A DNA stretch of 64,000 nt from Ephemerocybe angulata (lineage: Eukaryota; Basidiomycota; Agaricomycetes; Agaricales; Psathyrellaceae). Within the stretch, counting starts at the first letter, position 1, and the number at the start of each line of letters is the position of its first letter. This document shows positions 48,201 through 59,105 of this stretch, piece by piece. The stretch lies in NCBI GenBank assembly GCA_013368325.1, contig JAACJK010000165.1, forward strand, positions 124,001 to 188,000, in the 5' to 3' direction. The translations under genes and the position numbers were made by a program. The notes under the pieces were generated by a model. That model had not been told where the DNA came from and did no database searches. It was given only the letters and a program-made list of their open reading frames with translations.

Positions 48201-48580
48201 CCTCCTCGTCAACTTCAATATCGTAAGTCCACATCCAAGAATCCCAAAACATCAACCCACCCTCCTCAGGGACATCTACGTCAACGTAATTCACAGACGA
48301 TCCAGAACGACTGACGTTCTGTTAACAGCACCGAGATGCTGGACAGACCCCGCAAGCCAATTTAGGCGCCCACGCACCATCAGACGCGACTGCGGGTTCA
48401 GAATCCCGGCCCAAGTTCCTCCTTCTACATACTCACACCAGCACACTATACGGGGCTGGAATCCCGCAATACATGGAGCTCAGTACACGATGCGGGTCGA
48501 GCCGCTCGTACCGCACACTTTCTAGAAGTAGTCTGCAACGAGGACTGTAAGAAGACAAGTCAAGAGTTATCACTGGGCAG
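45204..48580. other. gene-poor region
   Basis: About 3.4 kb with no convincing gene. Small open frames are scattered on both strands. Local AT-rich short repeats occur near 47490-47510 and 47755-47770 (ATAGATGGATAGATA). Confidence 0.4.
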
Positions 48581-48613
48581 GGTCTGGGTCGGAATCGAAC
48601 CGACGAACCAGAC
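48581..48613 (-). other. tRNA-like T-arm hairpin with perfect B box, probably not a tRNA
   Basis: The minus strand carries GGTTCGATTCC, a perfect RNA polymerase III B-box, as the loop of a GTCGG/CCGAC stem. This is extended by a GTCTGG/CCAGAC stem with a 3-nt bulge. No matching 5' acceptor strand, D-arm or clean anticodon arm is found upstream, so it looks like a tRNA fragment or a SINE-like promoter piece. Confidence 0.3.
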
Positions 48614-50580
48614 AGTAACGTTACCGCTGTACGCTCGACAGACATGTCGCAGCACGTTCTTGAGAAGCGGTGTTCGATAGAGAAGGGCCTGCCGCTGCTG
48701 TTAACGTGAGCGGGCTGAACGTGGCCCGCCGCGCAGGCCCGATATGTGCACGATGCAGTTTAGCGAGGGCACGCTTTCATGATTCGGAAATTGGAATGCC
48801 CTCAAGTCGTCCTAGGCCTAAGTAGCACTTGTGCTTATGCTTGAGTTGCCGTTCGGGCTTATGCTACTCATGTACGTGCATATAGTACTATGGGGAAATC
48901 TGCGTCGGATTCTGGGGTAGCTTGACATTCCGCATACTCCTAGTACACCACGCCCTAATACGCATGTCACGAAATTAGACGTGCTGTATTTTGTATCTAT
49001 GTTCGATACCTAGCTAGGAAGGTCCTAGGGCATGGTGGCTTGGAATGACCTTATGAAGTGGAATTCCGAGTTCGCATCTGCACGTTTTGTTCGCGTTGCG
49101 GGGTTTTGGGGAAGAGGGTTCCGCTTCCCCTTCGGCTCAGAGGAAGGTGGGCCAAAATTCGATAGATTGTGGCCTCACTTCTCCTCTTCCTAAGTACTTA
49201 CTGAGACTTCTGATTTGATTCTCTACTCACTCATTTACTTACTCACTTACTTACATATCGATTCAAATATACCCTACCTTTATCATCCAAGAACCTCGAA
49301 GGCGCACCGAGGTTCTTCATCTCCATGTTATCAAGCCTCGGCAGAGATTAGATTACAAAGTGCTCAGCGCCGAGCGAGAAGGGGGCAACTTGAACGCCAC
49401 TTTGCGTGGCGGGGAGGGGCTTAGGGAGTTGACGAGGGGTAAAGTTCGAACGTTCTTTGCCAAGATTGAATTGAGTGGAAGGGGAAAGGGGAAAGGGGCC
49501 CGGGAAGAGTGGGAGAGGATTCGACGAGATGACTGACAGCCAACTCGCTGCTCTATTATCTAATCTAATCTAATCTCAACAAACACGCGCGCCAATCGCA
49601 CTCCACATCCCAACCTCCCCAGTGACCAGTCCCATCCCATCCAAAATCCTCTTTGCACTCGAGCCCAAAATCACGCGAAATACCCACCCCAAGCCCAATT
49701 TATTCCATTTCGCGTTATCATACGTTAAATTCTCCCAATTTCTGAATTTCAACTTTTTGCAACTCGCGCGAGCCAGCGTGCTATTCGCCTGCGCCATTTA
49801 GACCAAGCCCCGCTCGGCGCTAAGCCCACTTCGTCCCATTCGTCCGGTCTCCAGCCCAGCTGATCAGCGTCGCACCCCAAGGTATACGCTCGTAAGCGCT
49901 GATACATGCCTTCGGAATATCTAGGGTCGCCAGAAGCCCGCGATTCCGGAAACCTCATACGACTTACGATTTGCTCACTTCTCATGCGATTCAGACGGTG
50001 TATGTGGGTGGAATGTTACGCGTGTTTTTAGATTGTGCGGTATGTAAGTAGCAAGTAGTAAAGGTAGCCGGGTGGGTATATGGCAGACACGTAGATGGGG
50101 AATATGTACTGGGTGGGAGACGATGGTGACTGGTAACATAGAGCTATAGACGATCGATCGAAGGTCCCTTTTGTGAGGGGGGTATAGTAGTGTACAACAT
50201 GATCATAACCATGAAGGGGAAAATGTTAATGAAAGCTGGATGGATGTAGGGGATGAATGGATGAATGGATGAATGCATAGATGGTACAGATGTGATGTCG
50301 AAAGCGAAGCGAATAAAAGTGATAAATGATAGCGACCGTCCGGTGTGAGTGAATGCAGGGGAGAACCAGAGGAGAACGAAGAACGAAGAATGAATAGATG
50401 GATGAGATGAATGGGGCCATGAGGGGAAGGGGAACCTTGAATGCGATGCTGGGTAGAAATACATGTTGAGCTTGCGTTGAATAAACATAGTGCGGAGATG
50501 CTGAGTGCGGGTCGTGGTCGTGAGTCGTGGCGAGGTCGTGAATGGAATCCGGGAAGGGTATAGCGTCTAGCGTCTAGCGT
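48614..50580. other. intergenic with small repeats
   Basis: About 2 kb without a gene. It contains a small hairpin at 49289-49317 (AAGAACCTCG and its complement), TTAC-rich microrepeats near 49225-49257, an 8-bp repeat (GATGAATG, three copies) at 50252-50275, and a 7-bp repeat (TAGCGTC, three copies) at 50561-50581. Confidence 0.5.
50252..50275. repeat. microsatellite, GATGAATG x3
   Basis: Three perfect copies of an 8-bp unit in the 3' flank of the minus-strand gene at 50581. Confidence 0.8.
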
Positions 50581-50584
50581 CTAG
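50561..50584. repeat. 7-bp repeat TAGCGTC x3 overlapping a stop codon
   Basis: TAGCGTC three times followed by TAG. On the minus strand the CTA at 50581-50583 is the stop codon of the neighbouring gene. Confidence 0.75.
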
Positions 50585-51525
50585 ATGAGAGACTGCACGC
50601 GTCGCTTGATCCTCCGCTCAGCCCTGAACATGCCAAAGCGGATGCTGAGCGACAGCGCCTGCCAGCGCCTCCTAAGCACCTCGCTGCACGTCGGCACGTC
50701 GTCCCCCGTCTCCACCACCCTCTCCTTCTCTTCCCTCGCCTCATCCTCCGCCTCTTGCGCCAGCTCCTCCTCTTCCTCCTCCTCCTCGGCGACCGGCCAC
50801 TCCTGCCGGTACAAGAAGTCGTTCTCGTCGTCGAATTCGCGCTCCCTCATCATCTCCTTCTCCGATGCAGCCGTGGCCGCCGAGCGGCGGCGCTTCCGCT
50901 TAAGCGACGCGCTGATGCGACACCGGCTCTTCTCGCTCGCGGCCTCGTACGCGCTCGGGCTTCGCAGGACACTCGAGCATGTGGACGCGGGCGAACTCGA
51001 CTCCGAGCACGACGAGGAGCTCCACGCGCTGACCTCGCTCGGCGACGAGAGGACGGCGCCGCCAAAGCCCGCCGAGGTCGTCGTGCGCGGGTAGATGCGC
51101 ATCCCACCTGAGGGCGAGCTCGAGCGGTGCGAGGCGGGGTAGTGCCGCGGCGAGGGCGACGAGTTCGACTTGTACGTGCCATACGAGTTGCGCTTTGGGC
51201 TGTTGGTGTTGTAGGTGTAGGTGTGGAATGGGTCTTCCTCGGGCAGATCCTCGTCGGCATCGAGCAGCCCCGCCTCCTCGTCGACGAGCTCCCAGTGCGG
51301 GCGGGTGTGCCCGGTGGTCCTGCGGCTCGAGGAGTACTGGGATGCGTGCTGGATGAGGGGGAAGTGTCTGTAGTCCGGATCGTGCATGTTGCCCTGGGCG
51401 TCGACGTAGGCGCCGTAGGTGGTCTGCTGCTGGGTGGTGTAGTAGGAGGTGGTGTAGGACGGGTCGAGCAGGCGCGAGATGTCGCTGCGGGTCTGGTCGC
51501 TGGCGGGGCGGGCTTTTCCAAGCAT
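50581..51525 (-). CDS. low-complexity Ser-rich / acidic protein
   Basis: Single exon, 314 aa. The ATG at 51525 (MLGKARPASDQTRSDISRLL) was chosen over an in-frame start at 51729, because what follows (DPSYTTSYYTTQQQTTYGAYVD, then GNMHDPDYRHFPLI) is the ordered, conserved-looking N-terminus seen in similar Agaricomycete proteins. The middle is Ser/Pro-rich. A basic patch (LKRKRRRSAATA) could be a nuclear signal. A run of eight Glu lies in VAEEEEEEEELAQE, and the C-terminus is Arg-rich (RRRWQALSLSIRFGMFRAERRIKRR). No enzyme domain is seen. The gene is unusually GC-rich relative to its flanks, which creates large shadow frames. Function unknown, possibly regulatory. Confidence 0.72.
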   Translation of the reverse strand: MLGKARPASDQTRSDISRLLDPSYTTSYYTTQQQTTYGAYVDAQGNMHDPDYRHFPLIQHASQYSSSRRTTGHTRPHWELVDEEAGLLDADEDLPEEDPFHTYTYNTNSPKRNSYGTYKSNSSPSPRHYPASHRSSSPSGGMRIYPRTTTSAGFGGAVLSSPSEVSAWSSSSCSESSSPASTCSSVLRSPSAYEAASEKSRCRISASLKRKRRRSAATAASEKEMMREREFDDENDFLYRQEWPVAEEEEEEEELAQEAEDEAREEKERVVETGDDVPTCSEVLRRRWQALSLSIRFGMFRAERRIKRRVQSLI

Positions 51526-54500
51526 GGCTGGACGGCTGCTGTGTTTGACGGGGGACTGCAGTTCGGATTGCCCTCTATCTTTATACTCGCTCCCTTTCAG
51601 ACGACGTGGGGGAGATCCATCGGGCGAGTCTGGCTTGGCTCGCTTTGCGGCTTCTGCTTCCGGACATTCCGGATTTGCCGCTTTGGGAAGCGAGCCGGTT
51701 CGCCAGCATCGATTGCGATTACCTCGCACCCCTCCCTGCGATTATCTCCTCTCCTCGCCCCGTCCTCATGCTCGAATCTATCTATTTATTATTCGTTCTT
51801 TCTCTAGCTAACTCTCCTTTCTCTCGTCCTCATGTCGGGATTCCTGTCCCTTTCTCATCACCATCTGACCCTCCTCGAAGGGTCGTTCGTGGAACGGCTG
51901 GGTCTGCTTTCCGGAAGCCTGCCTTGACTCATCCTGATTCGGAGCCCCGGCTGGATAATTGCGTACCCCGCACTTTCTGTGATTTGACCTCCCACAAAGC
52001 ATCTTATCAATCAAAGCACAGGGTGCTTAGTCCGCTCGAGTCCGACGTGGGGTCAGCACAAACCCAAACCCCGTGCTGCACTCGAACACAATAGGATGGG
52101 TCACCCACATAGACGCTTCCGCAGACTGTATATGTGGTGGTTGCACACGCAAACCAGGAAAGTCCCAACTCGAACATACCAACACACATGATATTGTTAC
52201 TACCCCGGCGCGGCGCGAGAAGCCCACAACTGACCGGCAGGCTCGCTGGTTGTTCCCAGAGAACCCAGCCGACCTCCTAGAAGATCGAGCATAGGAAATA
52301 GTCCGCATCTAAGCCACGTTCAAATCCGTACGTATCTGCGCACCCCACGCTTCTCGTCCTTCGCGAACGCCAGACGCCCAGGGGAATCCTGCCTGTGCAG
52401 TCGGACCGGCAAGGTTTACCCTCCGTAGTAGCCGCCGCACCTGCCTCTGCTCTACTACAGTCCCAACTCGATGTCAGGTCGGTCGCGACCCTTCCCCTCC
52501 TTCCCGGTATGGGAGACGGAGTTCAGTAAGTATCCTTGGGGTCTAGGACGACGTGCATCTTGCCGCACCGCACGCAGGGCGGCAGGGAAGGGTCCAACGG
52601 CACCGGCACCCCACCCCTTCCTCATCAGCCAGCCCCTCCATCAGGCGACACAATCTGCCTCGAGAATCGTGCGGCTTTGCGGTACGCTTTCGTCGATGGG
52701 CCGTACGATGCTTGGGAGTATGTACCCCCACGCACTGGTGACGACCGACGATCGTGCTGTTAGACTGGAAGCGCACGATCGTCGTCTTGAAGGTTAATTT
52801 CTATGGTGTGCGTTATGCACGATTGGATTGGCGCTTGCGTCTTTAGATCTTGTGTTGTAGTATTAATCTTCAAAGATGCCGCTCGAGTCTGAATCTATCG
52901 ACGTTCTGCGCATGTATCTGCTGTTGTGCGACGTAGGCTTCGTCCAACGTTCGTTCGACCGTCTAATGATCCCCCGCCTTCGGTCGGTCGTGCGTTCAGC
53001 CGTCCAAGCAAACCAGCAAGCTCAGTTACCACAGTGTGCATTTTCAATGTGATAGTATGTGCCGATCGACCAGAAACGAGCGCCTGCGGGCGTAGGCCAT
53101 AACCAGTGTATTCATTCAATCTTATCTCTCTCCCTCGCACCTCCACACCTCCGACCCTCCGACCCTCGCCGAGCACAGCCGCTTTGACAGCAAAGCAAAG
53201 TCAATGAAGTCATGAGTCTATTCCGGCCTATTCTCATCCCACTATCTACTATATCCGGAAAGTATCTATGTTCGAATCATGTACCGGTTCACAAGCTCCC
53301 CGTGCCCGATGTCTTCCGTGTACTGCGGTTGAACGGTGCTCGCGCCCAACATGGCTATTCTCTGTCTAGCATCTACTTTGCCACCTGCGCGCTGTGCAAT
53401 TGAATAGGCACCCAGGATACCCAAGCCCATCCCAAGGAGCGTCACGAGCAGTCTTACTCAGACTAATTGCGCGAAGGGAAGGTCCTGGAAAGTCACTTCG
53501 GGCCCCATGTTCCCAGGTCGCACCCTTCGCATCTTTGGCTGACGAATGCAGTTCGTCAAGTTCAACTTTTGGTCTCCCTTTCCCTTGCACGCCGCATCTG
53601 TCAGCGTAGTTACTACTATGTATCTATGTAGAATTCACTCACCTGAACCGAGTGCTGGTACTTCGCCTCGAGGAAGGCTTCCAGGGCCGGCGCTTCTGAG
53701 GCCGAGGATGCCCGACTGGGGTGGTACACGGCTCGAGTGCCGCAGCACGACGCGAGTGCCAGTCAACTTACCCAGTCAATGTTCTACAGACTTACATTTC
53801 TATACCATGGTATGTGGACACAAGCAAACTTCGTAGTACACCTAGTCAGATATGGCGGCGTCAGTGTGCAGTGCTCTGCAAATTTACTGTGTTCGAGTCA
53901 AGGGATGGCTTTGTGACTCGGTATCTGGTGAATGTTCAGCTCGTACCCACGATTCGCCGATGGGCGTAGATACGAGAGTCGAGTTGAGCTGAACCGAGGC
54001 AGCACACGACTCTAGCTGGTTAAGGACTAAGCCGGTCGGTCGACGCGTACCGGGATACAATGATATGATGACATCTGCAAATTGAAGACAGAATCAGTTT
54101 GGATTAGTGATGCTGCGAGATCCTGGACCTATGACGGCAGACGAGCATAGTCAGTGAGTGCTTGGATCGTCTTGAGATGGAACTTGACCGTATGTGGTAG
54201 GAAGCCATACTGGATGTTCTTTGGTGACATAGCTATAGACGATGAGCGATACCTATGACGTCGCGAAGTCCACCCACCCATTCATTCAATTGAGAACGAT
54301 AATGAGAATAGAGTCCCGGAACGGGACGACGGACGACATGAGGGTTGGGATCAAAGCAGGCCGCGGCTTCGACGGCCGGGTATTCTGCGATGACCAATCG
54401 CACAGTTGTCAGCACACTTTCTAAGCGCCAACCGTGAAATCGTCACCAATGTCTTCGAGGAACATACCGGAAACGGGCGCTCACATGCGATTGGATACTA

Positions 54501-57500
54501 AGATCTTCTTCTCCAACATACCAGCTGAATCCTAACCAGCCGGCCCTCCGATATCCTTACTCAGCACCTCCGTCGGTGGACTCTCCCCCCGATAAGAAGC
54601 ATCTAATCGATCCTGCATGACTCGATTGGTTGTTCTGACACTCCCTCATTTCCACTATGTTCGCCGCGACGATCACGCATGAACCAATGCGTTCGTACAG
54701 CCATCCACTACTTTTCTTCCTCTTTGGGTCCTGGTCATGTCCAGCTGACCAATCTACATATGGCAATCATTGAGTAACCCATAGGCGCCCGCTCGGATGA
54801 TAGTAGTGGATAAAGTGAGCGAGGGTAGGCAGCAGGATTCCGTGCGCCACTCTGTGTGCGACCTGCTCTGAGAAAGGGGAGTATACTCGGACTTTCCAAG
54901 CGGACCGCCAAAGCGTCGACGATTTCCCAGCCGTAACCTGTCCAGCTATTCCAACAACCTATTCCAAAGAATATAATACACGAGACTTCCTCGTCTCGGG
55001 GCCCCGTAGAATCGTAATTACACGTCGCTCTCTCGCGTTCGCATTCTCACTTTCGTCGTTCTCATTGAATTGACTTCTGTGTTCCTCGTAGGAAATCCGG
55101 GGGTTTACTCAGCTTGACTGAGTATCAGAATCTTGGAACCGAACCGTTAGTGCGCAGCGATAGGACTGGACGAACCGCTCGTTAAACATGAGAAACGAGA
55201 TCAGAGGAAGTCTCCCTGAAGATCGGCGTCGACTCATCCTAATTGTCAGCAACCGACCTTCCCCGCACACAGTCATACTCCAGGCACCCCATCCTCCTGC
55301 TAATCTCGCACCTTCTTGGTACCTTCGTCAGTTCGCAACGGATTTAGAAGAACTGAGCCATCAAAAATTGCATCAAAATCCGCTGTGCTCGCAAGCTTGG
55401 GTGCATAGCTTCGATGGCGTCCAGTATGCTTTTGAATGTGTAGCGTCGGATGCACGAAGATGCGAGTATCAGTGCTGCTGCGCTGCGTCAGCTATCTATG
55501 CACCCCGCGCAGCACCTTGTACGCGAGCGGGGAAAGGGCCAGAGGCGATTCAGAGTTACAACTCGAAACAGGATACTTATGTCGTTTCATATTCCTGGTT
55601 TGACTATATTCGTGTCCAAGCACAATCCCGCGAAGATATATTACACACTGGAGACGACGCGTCTCTCGACTGTTCGTCCAATCACACCGCTTTGCCGATG
55701 CGGGACTGGACCCACAAAAATAAGCGAGGATAAAAATAGTGCTACGCCTGGAGAAATTCTATAAATAAAACCTGGTTAATTGGCGAGCTATTTTGGTGTA
55801 TCCTCGTAGAAAGCTCGTACCGACTTATACACTTTCTGGGTGCTTTGACTAGAATAGAGTGTTGGCGTCGTATATTTTGTGGTGTGTAGAAAAGCGTGAG
55901 TTTCGCGTAGTGATCACCGAGAGACGAAGCTGCTCGATTCGAAATAACCGTGGACACTATATCGAGAGGCGTAGCCGACGGCGAGAACGCATTCAGCACC
56001 CTATCGAGCCACCAGCTAGAATAAAAAGTATAATCTCAAGCGAGCTCAGTAAATTTCCTCAAACTTACTTTCCTCCCTGAACGGTTCACCGAGCAACCCA
56101 AACCAAGCCGGAAGGCGCATCACTGACGATTGACGATACAAGCTCCCTTCGTCAATTACCTGGCATCGAGGAAGCTTATATGCCACGGTACAGCAGCGTC
56201 TGCGCGGACCAGTGACGTATAATGCCTCTGGTCTCCTGTTGCATGTTAATACACAGTCGGCTGGTCGGTACTTACTATGAGTGCAGTCGTCCCAGTGCCC
56301 AGCTTCTTATTCCGAAATAAGAGTAAGCTTCGATGCCAAGGTTTCCAGTTGGAATCCGTTACCCGACACTACGAGAGAGTGAGCGCACCGCGTCGTCACC
56401 AGATGCTCCATAGTAGCCTACCCGCTGACAATCGCGGATGATTATCGTACAACCCAACGCTAACTTCTCATCTCACCATATGATTCCCGAATTCGACTCT
56501 GCATGCACACATACCTCCTCGAGAAAGCAAGCTCAAAACACCCACGATGATTTGCCGATATAATCACCCCCCAGTAGCAGTCAATAATCAGCATTTGAGG
56601 GCCTTCGCGCGCAGATTCGCGCAAGGTACAATCTCAGAGCCTTTAGATGCAGGCTCGGCCGCCTCCAAAAAAGCTTCGCTTCGAACCTTTCGCCTTTGGC
56701 GCCACACCCACCCACCTGGCGTGGCCAACGCGCATCTGCCGAGTTTTGTATTTCGAGTGCGCTTGGCATGAAATAAGCTCGTCGAGCGATGGGTTCCGAG
56801 GTCGAGCCCGTGGTTCTCCTCGTGCCGCATCCCCGGTTCTATAACTGTTCGGGATGTGGACGGTTCGAGGTACCTTAACTCAGGCTATGTGTTCCTGGGC
56901 GCCAAGGAGAGCTTTTGGAGAGCTAAGTCGTGGTGCTACGATGCTCCTCTGGCGCAGGACCCTATTGGGAAGGGTGATAGATTCTTGAGAAGGACTTTGA
57001 CGTGTGGATGCTGTTCATCGCTGTTGGAGGTGGTGAGTATAGAGAGCATGTTGTGTCGATTTTAGCAGAGTATCACGAGTCGCGACGTTGATTTCAATTG
57101 GAAGCCTTCTCAAGTCAAAGTCTGGTGGAACTTGGAGACATCGCAGCCATCGAGCAATGTTCTGAGAACTACGGGGTCGTGCCAATACACGACTCAGATT
57201 AATATGCTGGATTCTCATCTGGGCCATCTAGAATGCACCGAATCGAGGAAGTCAGGACCGAGTACCAGAAACGGTCGACTTCCGGCCACTCACCACCTGC
57301 AGGTCGGCGCATAGGCGCCGACAAACGACCGCCTGATCAATCTTATCTTGAGATATCTAGATCAGAACCCAAGGTTAATCTAATCTGGTTCATCATTATA
57401 CGAATACATACCAGGAGGATGATCCAGGACTGAGTATGTACCGACCGAGGCGCCGCGCGGTGCAACCTTATCTTTCCCATAGAGTCGTTCCCTTTCGTCG

Positions 57501-57763
57501 CTTGGTGCATCTGTCTTCGGTATGTCTGTCCAGACTTATGGGAGGTCCGAGATCTCTCCTAAGATGAGATGCTAGCCTCGAGGTATGGCTGGTTCACTAT
57601 CTGGATTTGTAGGCGCCGCACGATAAGCTTTGAATTGCGCGTACCGAGGTTTCCGACATATCGCTTACCCGTCTACATCCCTAGTCAGTGCTCATGACTG
57701 CTCCTTTGTCCCATCTTCTGCCTTTTGTCCTATGGATCAGCGGATCCTCTAGAAGTACGACGA
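51526..57763. other. gene-poor region
   Basis: About 6.2 kb with no confident gene. The longest open frames (for example plus 55188-55733, 181 codons) have no recognisable domain, and I see no splice structure around them. A plus frame at 52.55-52.76 kb ends with protein-like AALRYAFVDGPYDAWEYVPP but has no definable gene around it. Confidence 0.4.
57742..57753. other. 12-mer identical to a cloning polylinker segment
   Basis: GGATCCTCTAGA (BamHI-XbaI) is the order found in pUC-type polylinkers. The flanking bases do not continue the polylinker. It sits 10 bp outside the left inverted arm, so it matters for judging whether this junction is natural. Confidence 0.3.
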
Positions 57764-57789
57764 TCCAACACTATAAAGCAAGGAAGTTA

Positions 57790-57973
57790 GTTATGTTTTA
57801 AAGTCAACTGTATATTCAGAAGTCAACTTCAATGAACAGTGGCAGTGTGAGCGTCTAAATCGTGCTGTCGTATCTGAGCGCGTTATGTTTTAAAGTCAAC
57901 TGTATATTCAGAAGTCAACTTCAATGAACAGTGGCAGTGTGAGCGTCTAAATCGTGCTGTCGTATCTGAGCGC
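57790..57973. repeat. 92-bp tandem direct repeat, two copies (left arm)
   Basis: 57790-57881 and 57882-57973 are identical, each starting GTTATGTTTTAAAGTCAACT and ending GAGCGC. They lie close to the outer end of the arm, and may be subterminal repeats bound by the transposition machinery. Confidence 0.9.
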
Positions 57974-58144
57974 TCGAATTGTCCGTGTGCCCCTCCTACC
58001 CATCGCAGACAATCAGTATACAGTTTGTTAGCTAAGGTGATCCTTTTTCGATAAAAAAAGTGCATCACTTTTGACCTGGGAATGGTTTAGCCTCAGTTAT
58101 CCGTTTTGGGTACTCGGATTCCTGAAATCCAATCCCACGGTGCG

Positions 58145-58184
58145 CGTGACGAAAATCTGTGTAATTACACAGATTTTCGTCACG
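58145..58184. repeat. perfect 40-bp palindrome (left arm)
   Basis: The arms are CGTGACGAAAATCTGTGTAA and its exact reverse complement, with no spacer. Further CGTGACG-like words occur just beyond (58198-58206). A strong candidate for cruciform or protein-binding DNA. Confidence 0.95.
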
Positions 58185-58417
58185 GGTTTTCGCGCACGCG
58201 TGACGCCAGGTTCGGCAGGCCAGCCGGACGAAGGGGCAGCCTCCTCTCACTTATTTCAACACTAATGACTGGACTAGCTGTGGTTTGAACACAGTCATGC
58301 CTGGCTTTATGGACTAACAGGGGAGACCGATGGCTAGGAACCTTTACGACCTCTAAAGCATCACCAGTGAGTACCGAAACTCGACTGTCCCAATTCCCGC
58401 TGCACAGAACATTGACT

Positions 58418-58918
58418 ATGCCCCCAATTCCCAGTGACGGCCCTACTTTTTCACGCACCACTAGAACGGACGTGAACCCTGAGCAAGACCGGCAGCACCG
58501 TCGGACTCTTAGCCGCACGCTACACATCGTTGAGGATGACGGTCCTCGACGCCGACGGTCGCCTGTGCCACCTCAAGTGCCACAGACTGATGCCGGTTCG
58601 TGCAACCGATGCTTCATTCTAAACACCAACTGACGACGTCAAAATATCATTAGAACTTGAACGGCAGCAGCAAATCACAGCAAATCGGGCTAGGGGACAG
58701 CAGCTACGGCGGCAGCGTGAACGTGAACGCCAGTTGGCTCCTGTGAATGGTCAGGACCAGATTGGCGGTCTCGCAGCTGCTGCCGCTCAGATTCAGATAC
58801 AGCAACCACAACCAGGTAAGTGCCAATAGAACAAGTATACTTATCAGCTGTCGACATGTTTTTTGATATCCAGAGCGAGAACCAACACGTCGTCAACTTG
58901 CCCAACGTGAGCGAAGGC
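58418..58918 (+). pseudogene. 5' exons of a Helitron replicase gene, truncated (left arm)
   Basis: Exons 58418-58595, 58654-58815 and 58874-58918, identical to the first exons of the right-arm gene. The peptide begins MPPIPSDGPTFSRTTR and goes on to a Gln/Arg-rich stretch (LERQQQITANRARGQQLRRQ). It then stops making sense where the arm ends at 58918. The ATG at 58418 is used because the apparent earlier start is a GTG inside a GTGAGT donor-like word. No catalytic part is present, so this copy cannot be functional. Confidence 0.7.
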
Positions 58919-59105
58919 TTTGTGGGGACCCTCCACCCAACATGGCCGCGTACGCCAAACCAAAACGAGCATACAGTTCTGAGATCCCCACACTAGATTT
59001 CAGATTCGGACGGAGTCGAATTATTTAAGTCAATTGAATACTAAAAGCGGTTGCTTTGGTCTAAAAGTAATATTCGTCCCTGACCATTTCGCCCCAGCCA
59101 AAACA

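Larger units (their letters stand above)
57764..58918 (+). repeat. left inverted arm, 1155 bp
   Basis: This is the reverse complement of 61861-63015. Six ORFs longer than 60 codons in this arm translate to the same proteins as their counterparts in the other arm, and both arms have equal length. That implies near or complete identity. Confidence 0.95.

Noticed and set aside
48581..48660. Full tRNA gene on the minus strand
   Set aside because: T-arm and B-box are good, but no 5' acceptor strand pairs with CCAGACC and no sound anticodon arm can be drawn.
50850..51521. Minus-strand ORF of 223 codons, Pro/Thr/Arg-rich
   Set aside because: Out-of-frame shadow caused by the high GC content of the gene at 50581-51525.
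51127..51807. Plus-strand ORF of 226 codons
   Set aside because: Antisense shadow of the same GC-rich gene; Val/Gly-rich nonsense composition.
55188..55733. Plus-strand ORF of 181 codons
   Set aside because: No family, no splice sites fitting neighbours; isolated in a gene-poor stretch.
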